The translations under genes were made by a program, and so were the position numbers. From assembly GCA_003427395.1 (NCBI GenBank), contig BFEA01000374.1:330556-375832 (forward strand): a DNA stretch of 45,277 nucleotides, in the 5' to 3' direction. Shown piece after piece: positions 1 through 9,878 of the stretch. The first letter of the stretch is position 1. Each line of letters opens with the position of its first letter. Origin of the DNA: Chara braunii. Its lineage: Eukaryota; Streptophyta; Charophyceae; Charales; Characeae. Below the pieces are notes generated by a model that did not search any database, was not told where the DNA came from, and saw nothing but the letters and a program-made list of their open reading frames with translations.

Positions 1-60
1 AAAAAAAAGAGGTAAGGAAGGAAAAAAAAAAAAAAAGGCCCACAAGCAGTTATCGGGTAG

Positions 61-490
61 CTGAAAATTCAGGAATGAAAATTATGAAGTGAGAGTTTTT
101 GGCAGTCTGAAAATCATGAATGGTCCTGAAGTGGTGAATGGTCCGAAGACCCTGATAACCACCTGTTCAGGCAGACTGCATCCCGAAGTGGTGAAGGGTG
201 TCCTGAAGTGGTCAAGTGAGAGTTCTGGGCAGTCTGAAAATCCTGAATGGTCCTGAAGTGGTGAAAGGTCCAAAGACCATGAAAACCACCCTTCACCACT
301 TGAGGATGCAGCCTACCTAAACAGGTGGTTTTCAGGGTTTTCGGAGTTTTCACCACTTCAGGACCATTCAAGATTTTCGGACCTGAATGGTCCTGAAGTG
401 GTGAAATGTCCGAAGACCCTGAAAACCACCTGTTTAGGCAGGCTGCATCCTGAAGTGGTGAAGGGTGTCCTGAAGTGGTGATGAAAAATA
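61..490. repeat. ~127-bp tandem repeat block with inverted members
   Basis: Units carrying 'tgaatggtcctgaagtggtg' recur at about 118, 243 and 384. The longer word beginning 'gtgagagtt' and running through 'ggcagtctgaaaatc' recurs at 89 and 216, a period of 127 bp. One unit, at 291-370, lies in opposite orientation. Small frames on the minus strand across this block are by-products of the repeat. No transposon protein or terminal signature is visible. Confidence 0.85.
291..463. repeat. 80-bp inverted repeat, 13-bp spacer
   Basis: The left arm 291-370 and right arm 384-463 are reverse complements, with about five mismatches in 80 positions by eye. The spacer is 371-383. As RNA from either strand this would fold into one long, nearly perfect hairpin. 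It is built from two members of the surrounding 127-bp family in opposite orientation. A foldback element or a small-RNA source are both possible; the sequence alone does not decide. Confidence 0.85.
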
Positions 491-515
491 CAATTGTTGT
501 TAACCTATTCTCAAA

Positions 516-575
516 CGGCCGCGAATATGGTCGCGGTCGTGGAACGGATGCAGCCCCAGAAGCTTCTAGGGGCTG
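516..575. repeat. two adjacent short hairpins
   Basis: 516-524 pairs with 531-539 (9 bp, one G-T) around a 6-nt loop. 551-575 is a palindrome, CAGCCCC-AGAAG against CTTCT-GGGGCTG, with one bulged A. They follow the large inverted repeat directly. Function unknown. Confidence 0.6.
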
Positions 576-1770
576 ATGGGACTACACCTATTCAGTTGAA
601 CGTGCGGTCTTGAAATGGCTGAGTACAACCATTTCCAAAGGCACCTGGCCTGGGAAAATGGTCAGGTGATCCCGGGAACTGATGACCCTGGTTCGACTAG
701 GGGGAAACCAAGGCACATAGCTCCTGGCCATTGATTTAGATCAAGGGCCAAAAGCCCTGACGAAATTTTGCTTGGCTGTAGGCAAGGCAACTGCCCACAT
801 GCCTTCGACCAGCTATAAAAGCCAGCTTGCAACCCAGCAGCCTCACACTTGTGACAGTGCTGCTGGGGCATCCTACTCGAGTAGATGCTGGTTGGCTGGC
901 TGTTGGCGCAGTCAGGCGAAGTGCTGGAGGTCTGCAAAAGCACTTGGAGGAGGAGAGAGGCAGCCATAGCTAAAGGCTGGGAGCTTCTGGCCTCACCTTT
1001 GTGCTTGTCCTGCGGGCCTGTGGGGAAGTTGTAGTCGTGAGGCTGTGGCAGGCTTGGACCGTGCGACAAGGGGCCCACGACGGGGAGGTGCTGCTTGACG
1101 GCCTGCACGGTGATATTTGAGTAGGAAGGTTAAGCCGTAGTGTTTGTAGAAGAAGGTGCTGTGGAATTTTTGTGCGGCGCTGCGATATTTTTAGCGGCAC
1201 TATATTTGAGAGCGTTTTGAGGGGAGGTGCTGCCGGAATTGCGTGGCGCGGTAGGTGGAGGTTTTTGCCGGCGGGTTTGAATNTGAGGCAGTTAATTTTT
1301 TTTCCATGGTACTCGGCGGTGTGGCTGCTAAAGTGCGGGCACTGCGGCATTGAGGCTGGTGGTGCTTTTGCGTTTGGACGAGCGCCGTGATCCAAGGTCT
1401 TTTGGGAGATCATCTAGTGGTGCGGCGACGACGTGGAAATACTTGGGGGCCATATTGGGACCGAGAGAGCTGGGAATTGAGACAGGGGCAAGTGTTGGTG
1501 AATACCCTGTGTTCAGACTTGGTAATTGGTGGAGGTTGGATTGGTGATTGAGGTGGCGCTATTCTAGGTGGGCAAGGTGCCGCTGGGACTGTAGTGGGAC
1601 TACGTGGGACCTGAAAGTGAGAGCACCCTCCTCGAGGGCTATCGTGTTTCAGTCCTAGTGATTTGGAGCGTGTGTCGGTGGTGACGTCTAAAGGGGGACG
1701 CGGATTATCTTTTGTAAACGGCCACAACGTGAGCTACATAGCCGATCTTTTTAAAAAGAATACTTGGCTT
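576..1770. other. anonymous GC-moderate stretch
   Basis: No recognisable protein, RNA gene or terminal repeat is seen. Open frames on both strands (for example minus 662-1108 and minus 970-1413) overlap one another, have no family signature and look like chance. A TATAAA word at 814-819 is followed by GC-rich sequence, so a promoter or a solo LTR of an unrecognised family is conceivable. One ambiguous base lies at 1283. Confidence 0.4.
814..819 (+). promoter_or_regulatory. TATA-box-like word
   Basis: The sequence 'gctataaaagcc' is a strong TATA match in otherwise GC-richer DNA. No coding frame clearly follows, so a use as promoter is speculative. Confidence 0.2.
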
Positions 1771-2968
1771 TCTTGAGTGAGCCTTTTTCAACTTCACCCA
1801 AGGTCAGTTGTGACTCAACTTTCCTTACACACCTGTGCGAACCCACACCTTGCATAACCTTGCTTTGGATTCAGGGAAAAGGTACAGTAAAGTGTGTGAT
1901 GTCATGCATGTGAAAGGGGCTGACTTTGGTTGGGGAATAAATGATTTTGGATTGTTTCTTTTTGTTGATTATGCAGGTGGGTAAACGGATGCATGTGAGA
2001 AGGAAATCGATACTATGCTTGTTCGAGGAATGATAGAAACGTTTATCTATTTTCAACCTTTTTATCTATCTTGTATATCAAAGGAGAATCATCTGAGAAT
2101 GTCGTAAAAAAAAAGAGGGGAAATTGACGGGTGCCAGAAATAAGGAATTCGTGGAAGATGAAGATGGAGATAAGGAAATGATTTAATACTTTTCCCAAGT
2201 ATCATCCCGCCCTATCCCGAATGACCATTTTCTTCCTGTACCGGTCCAAAAGAGTCTTACTTCCCTCTCGGGTTATTCTTCTTGATTCGTCTAAGTCAAC
2301 CCTCAGTGTGGAGGCACAAAGAAAATGTCTGCACCTAAGGATTGAGACTTCTTCTCTCTAGGAAGCATCTCAGGTGGGGGTTCGTTGCTTTAGGAGTCGG
2401 CCCTGTTGTCGACCCAGAGTGGACCGTATCACAGGGGAATACTATGTTGTATCGTCGTGGAGCTGGCCCAACTTCTGAGACCTGAACAACATGTTCGGGC
2501 GAGGAGGGGTATTCCAGACCACTTCCTAGAGGGTAGGGTGTCTTATAGCTAAGGGGAGGCACTATTCTCATGCTTTCAAGTGAGGGGAAAACTGAATTTA
2601 GTACCATTTTGGGTGGCCGTCTTAGGCGCCACCATCGCATGGGGAACTAGTGCCAAAAGAAGTCTGGTTCATGTTCGGATAGTGTTAAAGGAGTGCAAGT
2701 AGGCACTACCTTCGTGGGAGGACCGTGATACAAGAATCACGGTCCGGGAAGGGTAAGAGAGTTGAGTACAAAAATTGATAGGTGTAAATTTATTTTAATG
2801 AAGTGTGAGGAACCCACCGCGGAATTATATTTTCTTGATAGAGCATGAACAACATATTGTGCGGTATGAATTTACGCCTCCTAATCCATCATGAGATTAC
2901 AGAGACATGAATCTGTTATAATTCATTAAGCAAATACCGTCAGAGAAGACATTCCTGAGATTAGAGGA
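1771..2968. other. anonymous stretch with one strong hairpin
   Basis: There is no recognisable gene. The clearest structure is a perfect 10-bp hairpin at 2720-2745 (ggaccgtgat, 6-nt loop, atcacggtcc). An A-tract lies near 2107. The minus frame at 2335-2640 has no family features. Confidence 0.4.
2720..2745. repeat. perfect 10-bp stem, 6-nt loop hairpin
   Basis: 2720-2729 (ggaccgtgat) is the exact reverse complement of 2736-2745 (atcacggtcc). It lies about 220 bp upstream of the orphan frame at 2969. It could be a structured RNA element or one of the many short hairpins of this window. No U-run follows, so a bacterial-type terminator is not suggested. Confidence 0.7.
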
Positions 2969-3610
2969 ATGTTTCTCTATGTTGCACTATGGTTGAACGA
3001 TCAGCAAGGGCCTTACAGTGTCCTTCATCATATAAGACGGGTACGTGCAAATAGATTTAATATTTTTCGCTTTGAACGCTTTGACGTCACCGCATTTCAT
3101 GACGAGGCTTGCGAGATCTGGGAACGTCTCTTTTATCTGGCGGCTCTTTCGGGTGTGCAGATGACTTGCGGACGGCGGAATCTTACTCAGGCCAGATATC
3201 TGCTGGTTCACGACACTATGGATGAGAAATTGATTCGACGCGCAGAGCGACTGTTACCTGTTCAGGATGATGCACCCACACGTTGGGTTGGTTTTGTCGG
3301 ATTGCTCAGAGGTGGGCAAGGATTTTTTCCTAATTCGCGTGCGGATGTTCGTGTCAACGTGGCCCGACTTCCGGAAGATTTTCATGGATGTACTTTGTAT
3401 TTCCATCATGCGAGTAACCTCCAATGTCTTTCTCGGGTTATTGTAAGTGTTACAATTACCCTATCCGGAGAGCGCTACAGCATCATTCGGATTAGAGACA
3501 CTTCGACTAGGCACCTTTTTCGAATGCGACATCCGTTTCGCGCCATAGTTTGGAGGCTAGCCTCACGGATGGCTTCCTTATATGGTACTCGGGTGGTTCG
3601 GGTCATGTGA
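2969..3610 (+). CDS. orphan 213-codon ORF, unrecognised protein
   Basis: I do not recognise this protein. It starts MFLYVALWLN and is moderately basic, with many Arg and aromatic residues, no obvious signal peptide and no catalytic motif I can name. The frame is closed upstream by TAA at 2927, so ATG 2969 is the natural start. After the TGA at 3608-3610 the same frame stays open for 33 codons with protein-like composition (GGRITTLTFDDKEIARIDQ and on) to TAG 3710-3712. The TGA may therefore be a premature stop in a ~247-codon frame. A 7-bp hairpin, AATAAA and an A20 tract follow within about 110 bp. It may be a host exon, a retrocopy or part of an unknown mobile element. It is the one frame here without transposon homology visible to me. 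Confidence 0.45.
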   Translation: MFLYVALWLNDQQGPYSVLHHIRRVRANRFNIFRFERFDVTAFHDEACEIWERLFYLAALSGVQMTCGRRNLTQARYLLVHDTMDEKLIRRAERLLPVQDDAPTRWVGFVGLLRGGQGFFPNSRADVRVNVARLPEDFHGCTLYFHHASNLQCLSRVIVSVTITLSGERYSIIRIRDTSTRHLFRMRHPFRAIVWRLASRMASLYGTRVVRVM

Positions 3611-3758
3611 GGTGGACGTATTACCACCTTGACTTTTGATGACAAGGAAATCGCACGAATCGACCAGATTGAGGCAGAGGTCCGTGAGGGTCAACAACTC
3701 TATATCAGCTAGATGCGCCTTGAGTAATATCTAGATGCCACGTTGAGTGTTTCTACGA

Positions 3759-3817
3759 TAGAGTCGTGTTTACATGACTCTACAAGGGTAATAAATTAAA
3801 AAAAAAAAAAAAAAAAA
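3759..3817 (+). other. hairpin, AATAAA and A20 tract after the orphan ORF
   Basis: 3759-3765 (tagagtc) pairs perfectly with 3776-3782 (gactcta). AATAAA lies at 3790-3795 and A20 at 3798-3817. The A-tract begins only 2 nt after AATAAA, closer than normal mRNA cleavage would give. The arrangement is more like the 3' tail of a LINE/SINE-type retroposon or a plain A-tract than an ordinary processed transcript. I could not identify a target-site duplication. Confidence 0.4.
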
Positions 3818-4265
3818 GATCTTTCGTAAGTGGGACCAACTAGATGGATATTATCTGGATTGCCCCGATGACTGCACTATCATGCTTACGCATTGAGGTG
3901 TAATCACATGCACGAAAACGCATGCTAGAAGTAAGTTGGAGTTGATATAGGAGGTGTGGTCAAAACGAGAGTTCAAACTTCAGCCAGGAACCAAATCACT
4001 TGTTGATCTGCATGGTAGCAGTGGAATTTACTTGCAAAAGTTATTCATGGCAAGTTTCAGTAGGCTTGATTTTAGGATGAAATTTCCTAATGTTTTCTTC
4101 AAATGATAGTCTTCCGTCTTGGAAATGGCAATATAAAGGTTTCTTCTGTCATATGTGTTGAGAATAAATAACTCTGGCAAACCAGCTCATCAAGTCCAAG
4201 ACTTGATCTTGCGTGATGTGATACAAGATATATGGATTTTATTGTTTTGTTTTCAAAACGGTTGT
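3818..4265. other. anonymous stretch ending in two hairpins
   Basis: No gene is seen. Just before repeat R3 there are two perfect small hairpins: 4189-4196/4200-4207 (8 bp, 3-nt loop) and 4206-4211/4224-4229 (6 bp, 12-nt loop). The stems are unlike those found before the other R3 copies. Confidence 0.5.
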
Positions 4266-4660
4266 CAAGGGACTAGGATCGTATTTGAGGGTTTCACGCT
4301 TGGTTGAGACCGTCCTAGTCGACCAACGTACGCTTCGTACTTAGGAGATCAGCGCCTTAGGAACGGACGACGCTCGGGTCCACTCGACGTTAACCAAGTG
4401 TTTCCTATACTGTAGCGAGACGAGCAAACGCCCTCGGTTGATCTACCTCTGCGATTGCATTGTGGGTCGGTAGCTCGGTAGGGATACGCCCCGAAGGGTG
4501 GTGACTACCCCTCATGGAAGGAAAGCTTATGCCCCGCAGAAGCCTATCCTGTCGTAGGGGACCGTGGGAAGTATAGCTGGCGCACCCGGCTAGAGCGGCG
4601 AAGGAGCAATGCAATCGCGTCCGTCTCGACGGTTCGCGGGATACTTTGCAAGTTCCCGAG
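4266..4660. repeat. interspersed repeat R3, copy 1
   Basis: This GC-rich block shares many words with 20951-21430 and 24440-24925, in the same order. They include 'gggactagg', 'tcctagtcg', 'cacctctgcgattgca' (tacctctgcg here), 'ggatacgccc' and 'cctatcctgtcgtagggg'. Near its start 'gactagg' and 'cctagtc' form a conserved inverted pair. No convincing protein is shared by the copies, since the frames differ. The repeat ends close to where the truncated gag of element A begins. It may be a non-autonomous element, part of an LTR, or a structured RNA. Confidence 0.7.
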
Positions 4661-4689
4661 TTGTCTCTATTTTAATTTTTTTTTACTTC

Positions 4690-6452
4690 TGAGTGACATG
4701 GCCGGGAGGGTTCTCGCCTTTTGCAAAAAGGCGGGAGCCAATGTGCTCGACAACGGTCTCACCACACGTCTTGATTCAAAGCCGCTTTAACCAAAGCTGC
4801 GATCTTGTTCGGGTTATGGGGTTTCCCCTGACTCCTTTGTTGACTGCCCTCGTCACGGCCACTTGCCTTAACTTTTACCAAGACAGAGAGGTTGCTACCC
4901 TCAGCACTATCCTCGCCATCAAAATCTGAACCGTCCACTAAGTCAGAATAGTCATCGATCTCGGTTTGAGTGCCATCGGCCTCAACCATCATCAATGGGC
5001 TTCCTTTTTTTTTTCACTCTTGTCGAATCTTCTTCTTCCTTCCGCCCGTAGGGAGTTGTTGAACACCTCCTAGCGTGGCCTCTAAATCTAGAGCCTTCTT
5101 GCTAAAGGTTCCAAACGTGTGATAATTGAGGTGAGCCTCGCTGGCTAACAAGTTATTGACGTTTGTGGGAAGACATCTCAAGAACATGGTCATTAAGACC
5201 TGCGGTTCGTAGCATACCCCGGGAACGACAATCAGGCGCTCAACGGCCAAGGTGAGTTCACGCACAGTCTTGTACTTTTTAGTATCAAGTCGGGTCAACC
5301 CACCAGTGGCAATCTGTGCTTACTGTGAGTTGTGCCAACGCGCTTCCACCAAGTCCAGGAAACTTTCCAATGTATGGATCTTTGCCCAATCGGTCATCGT
5401 CTGCCAAACCCTTTTCAAGCTAGCAATCCATCTAGCCATCTTGTTGCCGATCCCTCAAGATATGAGGCAGCAGTTATCACTTCCTCCTCTACTACAGTCC
5501 TATTTGCCCGTACACACATTGACACCATTCTCAACCAAGTGTCCAGAGCCTCATCCTTCTTATCACCTGAGAAGGTTGAAGGTGATTTCAAAGGGGTCTT
5601 GGGGTACCAAGGTTGCTGCTGTCCCGCTGGTGGGACGGGTGGCGGCTGTGGTGTAGCTCCAGTCACTAGACCAGAAGATAAAGAAGCAACAGTTTGTGTT
5701 GCTGCTGCTGAAGAACCGCCTGGTAGTGTGCCAGTTTGAGGCGGATACGGGTCTGTCGTCGTCGGCAACGGCAGCGATGGCAAAACTGCTGGCCTGAAAC
5801 CGGGCCTGTGCATGGCATCCAGTATTTGGTCGAGGGTATCCTAGATAGCATCCAGTTTGCTGTCCATGTAAGCATGCATGGACAATATGCTTGCCTTGAT
5901 GATCTTCATATTATCGTCAAACTCTGAGTCATCTAATCCCTCTAATGCAGCTTTGTCTGCCGCCATGCCCTCAAGTCTGACGCTTCTATTCCTAATTTCA
6001 TCTTCCCTTACAGTAGCCTCCTTGAGTTCCTTGTCTAACCTTAAGCGGATCAACTCCACTTGCTGGAGTTCTATCTGTTCCCTAGTGTGTGGAGGCAGCG
6101 AGCTGAACTGCGAGCCTGCCATCCGACTGGTACCAGCTCCGGACGTACTGGAGATGGACTGCGCGTTGGTCGAGTTGACCGACATCCCAAGCGACTGACC
6201 AGACGAGGTTGCTGCAGATGTTGCTGCAGAGGTAGCCATTGCTACTGCGCTAGCTGCTGCTGTTGCTAACGTCCTTTCTACAGTTGTTGCTGCTTCCCTT
6301 GCAGTCTCAAGAGTACGGGCCCTTGATTCGTCCCTGATTCGTCTTTTGTCTCTCGGTAACAGGACCTGGAACTCTACAGGTATCCTACGTGTATCACGCT
6401 GTGTTTGCCTTCTGTCGTCAGCTGTACCTTCACCACCTTCTTATCCACTCAT
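4690..6452 (-). pseudogene. Ty3 Gag remnant (element A)
   Basis: Gag forms the retrotransposon capsid. The start at 6452 (MSG) parallels the MSG start of the D gag. Open segments are 6239-5841, 5813-5415, 5298-5014 and 4995-4759. The first two share a frame and the last two share another, so there is one frameshift near 5300-5415 plus several stops, including TAA at the fourth codon. A coiled-coil-like stretch (ELQQVELIRLRLDKELKEAT) and the capsid-core words WLDGLLA and MFLRCLPTN correspond to D. It is truncated before a complete CCHC knuckle and is not functional. Confidence 0.85.
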
Positions 6453-7710
6453 CGGCTAGGCAGATGCTGTCTGCACTAGTGTTCTCTCCGGAACCTACCG
6501 CAACATGCGTCTAACCGGTTTAAAAATAAATAATAAAATAATATCCGGCAAGTCACCCGAGCTACCATTCAAGCAGTATCAATAACATTTACACAAGTTG
6601 TGCAAATAATCTAGATTTGCCTTGATTAGTTCACTTACAAAAGCTTTGAAAAGAACTGACTATGGTAGAACATTACAGTCCTAGTCTAGGTTGTTTGTGA
6701 GGTGTTAGCAGTCGGTCAACCAACTAATCAAAATAAAAATAAACTATGTGAGCACATGTATGCACAATGGGTATGGTTGTGATGTACAGTTTGAGCATCA
6801 ATTAGAACCTTCCCTCCCTTGTATCCAACGTGCCTGTAGGCATCATCAAGCAGCGGTGTCTAAGGTGTGCATTAACGGCCCACCCCTGTGCCCAAGGAAT
6901 ATGCTTATGACCAGAACTGCCCTTTATTTATCCTCGCGTGCAACGAGCCTTACATCTGACTGATCTGGCTGATCAAGAGCCATTTTAAGGACAGCCCCAA
7001 ATGTCCTCAGGAATTATTTAACGTCGCAATCAGGACGGCGGTCATAGCCAGTGGACAGTTCATAACCCCGCCAGAAATATTTATAGATGGTCTGGTAAGC
7101 GTCTACATAGGACTGGTCAGTCCGCACACCCCTTCTATCAGCGCAGCAAAGAGCCTTCAAAGGACAAAGCAGCATGGCCTGCGTGTACTACTTCCATGGG
7201 TTGGCATGGTGATCGTGACCCGTGCTTCGACCAGGGCCCTTCAGAGGCACCGCCCTCTCTTTCCAGATGCGCCACCGGGAAGAATGTCATCTCTCAAGGT
7301 AGAGCGCTCATGACTCCTTACACAAAAGAGAGGACACTCAAGGTTGGACTCACTTCCTCACGGTAAGAAGAGATTGAGAGGGAAGATAAGGTAAGGGAAC
7401 AACGTACCTGGAGATAGCTGCCCCCAATCATAGATTTCTCACCAATTGAGCCGAATGTGCATTTTGATGACCAGTCGTAGCCTCGGTACCATCCACAACG
7501 AAATGCAGTGCCACCTCAGCCAAATGCCACATCAGCATGCTCTCATCATCATACATACCCCCGCTGTTGCCACAGCTCCCACGCTGTCACCACAGCCTTC
7601 ATAGGTGCCGCATTAACAAGCCAGCGCCAAAGTATCCTTACTGCACAGAAGCATCGTCAGCCCACCAAGTAACAATGTCGCCAGCACCAGGTAATGGCGA
7701 TCACGAACCA
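6453..7710 (-). other. untranslated leader of element A
   Basis: This region lies between the PBS and the gag start. It is recognisably homologous to the leader of element D (38417-39702), sharing words such as 'ctcgcgtgcaacgagcc' and 'ggaattatttaacgtcgcaa'. No conserved reading frame is shared. The long (~1.2 kb) leader seems to be a trait of this family. Confidence 0.7.
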
Positions 7711-7722
7711 ACTCTGATACCA
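7711..7722 (-). other. primer-binding site (tRNA-iMet type), element A
   Basis: The minus strand reads TGGTATCAGAGT, 11 of 12 matches to the complement of the 3' end of plant initiator tRNA-Met (TGGTATCAGAGC). It lies 3 nt from the LTR boundary, as in elements B, C1 and D. Confidence 0.85.
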
Positions 7723-7725
7723 AAT

Positions 7726-8807
7726 TGCAAGGAATATGAGTGAGAACGATATACAGAAAGCCAAGTTGAGAAATCACACAGATGTCCAAGTAGTCATGTA
7801 CCAAGCAGAGAGCATAAATGCGCCAAGATTCCATCCACATAAGAGCGTTACAATAACTCATGAGCCAGTGTTCAAGCCCTCAGGCCACACCAACGCAGTA
7901 TCCAATGTCGCTCCTACTGTATGGCGCCCAGTGCCCTTCTTACTCCTACCTAGCCTATCCTACTACAGCTGCATTCACGCAACGCTCACTTCGACTTTGA
8001 AGACCAATGTACATGACGTCAACACCAAAACCGACCTCCCTCATGTACCAGGTACATATCTTGTCTCCCCTCATCACCCCCTGACCACCCACACTTATTC
8101 GCCACCTCCCGAAGACCCCCCCATCGCCAATCACCAGCACACGCGCCCTGCAACCCGGCTATGGTTGCAGGCGCCCCGCTGCCCTGCAGCGCCCCAGTCA
8201 CCACCAAGCGCCTGTATGCGCCCCAGCCCGCTAGCGCAGCAACGCAGCAGCGTGACCGCAATGCCTGCGTGGGCCAGAATGCCAGACCCTGGCTGCCTCT
8301 CTCCCTATATGGAAGTGGCAGCCTCTGTTTGGCTGCGTGTGGGCCTGGCTGAGAAGCTTCCGGTACCTTCTGGTCTGGCCCCGGTGCCTGCGCCCAGGCC
8401 CAGCTCTGCAGTTGAGGCCCTGGGCCCTGTACAGTTGGGCACTCCCCACTTTTCCAGACTTCAGCCGTTTGCTGCATCTGCACAGGCTCCGGGCAACGTA
8501 CGCCGACAATGCTGCTTTCTCGTAGGCCCTTGGCCACTTCGTGATGTATCTGTCATTGTGTGTGCCCAGCCACAACTACCTGGCGCATACAGGTTTCCTA
8601 AGGTGAGCAGGGAGGCTCACGTTTCCACGTAACCAACTGGCGTGCGGCAACTGCCTGAGGTACCCACATATGGAAAATGTCCAATTTTGGCCTCTTGTGA
8701 ATATTCAGGCCCGCCTTCACTTAGGGCGGCACGAGGCATGCTGAGGGCCTCTGCCCAGAACATATGCATGACTGATAAGGGGCCCGCGAGGGCTCATTCC
8801 TCGCACA
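7726..8807 (-). repeat. 5' LTR of element A
   Basis: On the minus strand it begins TGTGCGAGGAATGAGCCC and ends CCTTGCA, the canonical TG...CA. The length is 1082 bp. It aligns end to end with the LTRs of element D (TGTGAGGATTGAGCCC...CCTTGCA) but is clearly diverged. A 298-codon frame at 7736-8632 on the plus strand lies wholly inside this LTR and is a by-product of its composition. Confidence 0.85.
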
Positions 8808-9314
8808 ATTGACAAATTCTCAACTAAAAAACATCTTTTTCCTCGTTACAGTCGTTACTAGTTGTTAGCGATGTTGTGTTGCGTCGAAGAAGAGGTATCA
8901 CTATGGGTGGCAGAGCGAGTCCACCGCTCGTGTGTGTCATGTGCATGTTCTCAGAGTACAAGTTCGTTGTCAACCTCGGTGCCGATCCTCGTTTCATAAC
9001 TGGAAAGCGGTACATTGATCCATACCACCGGTCACCGCTCACGGGGTCTGTGAACAGCGACCGGTCACCAGTCACGGAAAACGTGACCGGTTGTAGTTCA
9101 CATAGTTCACGAATAGTGGGGAAGTTTTTTTTTTTGTTTTGTTTTGTTTTGCCTGGGGGGGGGTTGCTTTTGTTTTTCTAGTTGTGTAGGTGTTGTCGAT
9201 GGGCACCCCCCGAATTTTCTATTTTATATTTTTGACGTTGGAAACCTTTTTTAATGTTTTTAAAGAAAAATGATAAAAATTGTGTTGTTTATTTAAAAAG
9301 AAATCCAACAAATT
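8808..9314. repeat. palindrome-rich repeat fragment (related to 30.4 and 40.9 kb)
   Basis: The 9025-9100 part carries several copies of accggtcac/gtgaccggt and the dyad 'tcacggggtctgtga'. These resemble 30431-30458 ('GTTCACGGGGTCCGTGAAC') and 40930-40945 ('gtgaccggccggtcac'). T-runs and 'gggcaccccccgaatttt' downstream also have counterparts near 30.55 and 31.42 kb. It may be the end of a DNA transposon. No protein is present. Confidence 0.5.
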
Positions 9315-9735
9315 TGCAATAACTTAGCTCAAATCATGCATCAGTCGCGGCCGTGGGCTGCTACTGTGGTCAAAGAGGCCGAAACAGGGGTTCTAGGCCA
9401 CACCCGAGTCATGCAACAACGCACGAGAAGGTCTGCTGCTGTGGGGACCCGAAACAAGGCCTGCAAACTGGCCTTCAGTGGCCCAACGTGCGACAGTTGA
9501 CCGAAAAAAGTCAACAGTCCACAGCAGCTCGGAAATTTAGATTCGCGAGTCAAAGTCAACATGGACCCGGTCCAGGCCGTCGATCAGACACACACCTTTG
9601 GCTGTTTGCAGGTATCCGCAAGGGATCAGGACCAGGTGGAAATCTGCAACTGTAAGGGATCCAAGCCCTTGGCTGCAAAGTAATCTCGACCGTCGTATCC
9701 GAGAGGTCAGAGGCTGGTCAACCTCGAGTCAACAC

Positions 9736-9740
9736 TATAA
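9736..9740 (+). promoter_or_regulatory. LTR TATA box (element B)
   Basis: TATAA lies in 'aacactataagtt'. The same word is kept at 42603-42607 in the otherwise diverged C2 LTR, which supports a promoter role. Confidence 0.5.
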
Positions 9741-9790
9741 GTTAACCCAGCCCCTGTTGACCGACGTTCAGTCTTGCACTTGCTGCTTGA

Positions 9791-9878
9791 CGCTGGCTGA
9801 ATGCTAGCTCTACGCTGGCTGGATGCTAGCTCTATGCTGGCATAATGCTGACTCGTCGCTGGCTCTGCGCTGGCTTTA
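9791..9878. repeat. 22-bp minisatellite inside LTR B
   Basis: About four units start at 9791, 9813, 9835 and 9857, built on 'cgctggctgaatgctagctc'. The C2 LTR has only about one unit at the corresponding place (near 42656), so the array expanded in B or shrank in C2. Confidence 0.75.

Larger units (their letters stand above)
4685..8807 (-). mobile_element. Ty3/gypsy element A, truncated (LTR-PBS-leader-gag)
   Basis: Read on the minus strand the order is LTR (8807-7726), primer-binding site (7722-7711), a long leader (7710-6453) and gag (6452 to about 4690). Protease, polymerase and the second LTR are absent. Leader and gag are homologous to those of element D. Divergence is high and gag is broken, so A is an older relative of D. 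The cut lies just after the region that would encode the start of the gag zinc knuckle. Confidence 0.85.

Noticed and set aside
662-1413. Two overlapping ~148-codon minus frames
   Set aside because: They are in different frames with no domain or compositional support and are probably chance openings in GC-richer DNA.
2720-2745. Rho-independent terminator
   Set aside because: There is no U-run after the stem and the context is eukaryotic.
7736-8632. 298-codon plus-strand frame
   Set aside because: It lies entirely inside the LTR of element A, antisense, and is not conserved in the homologous LTRs of D.
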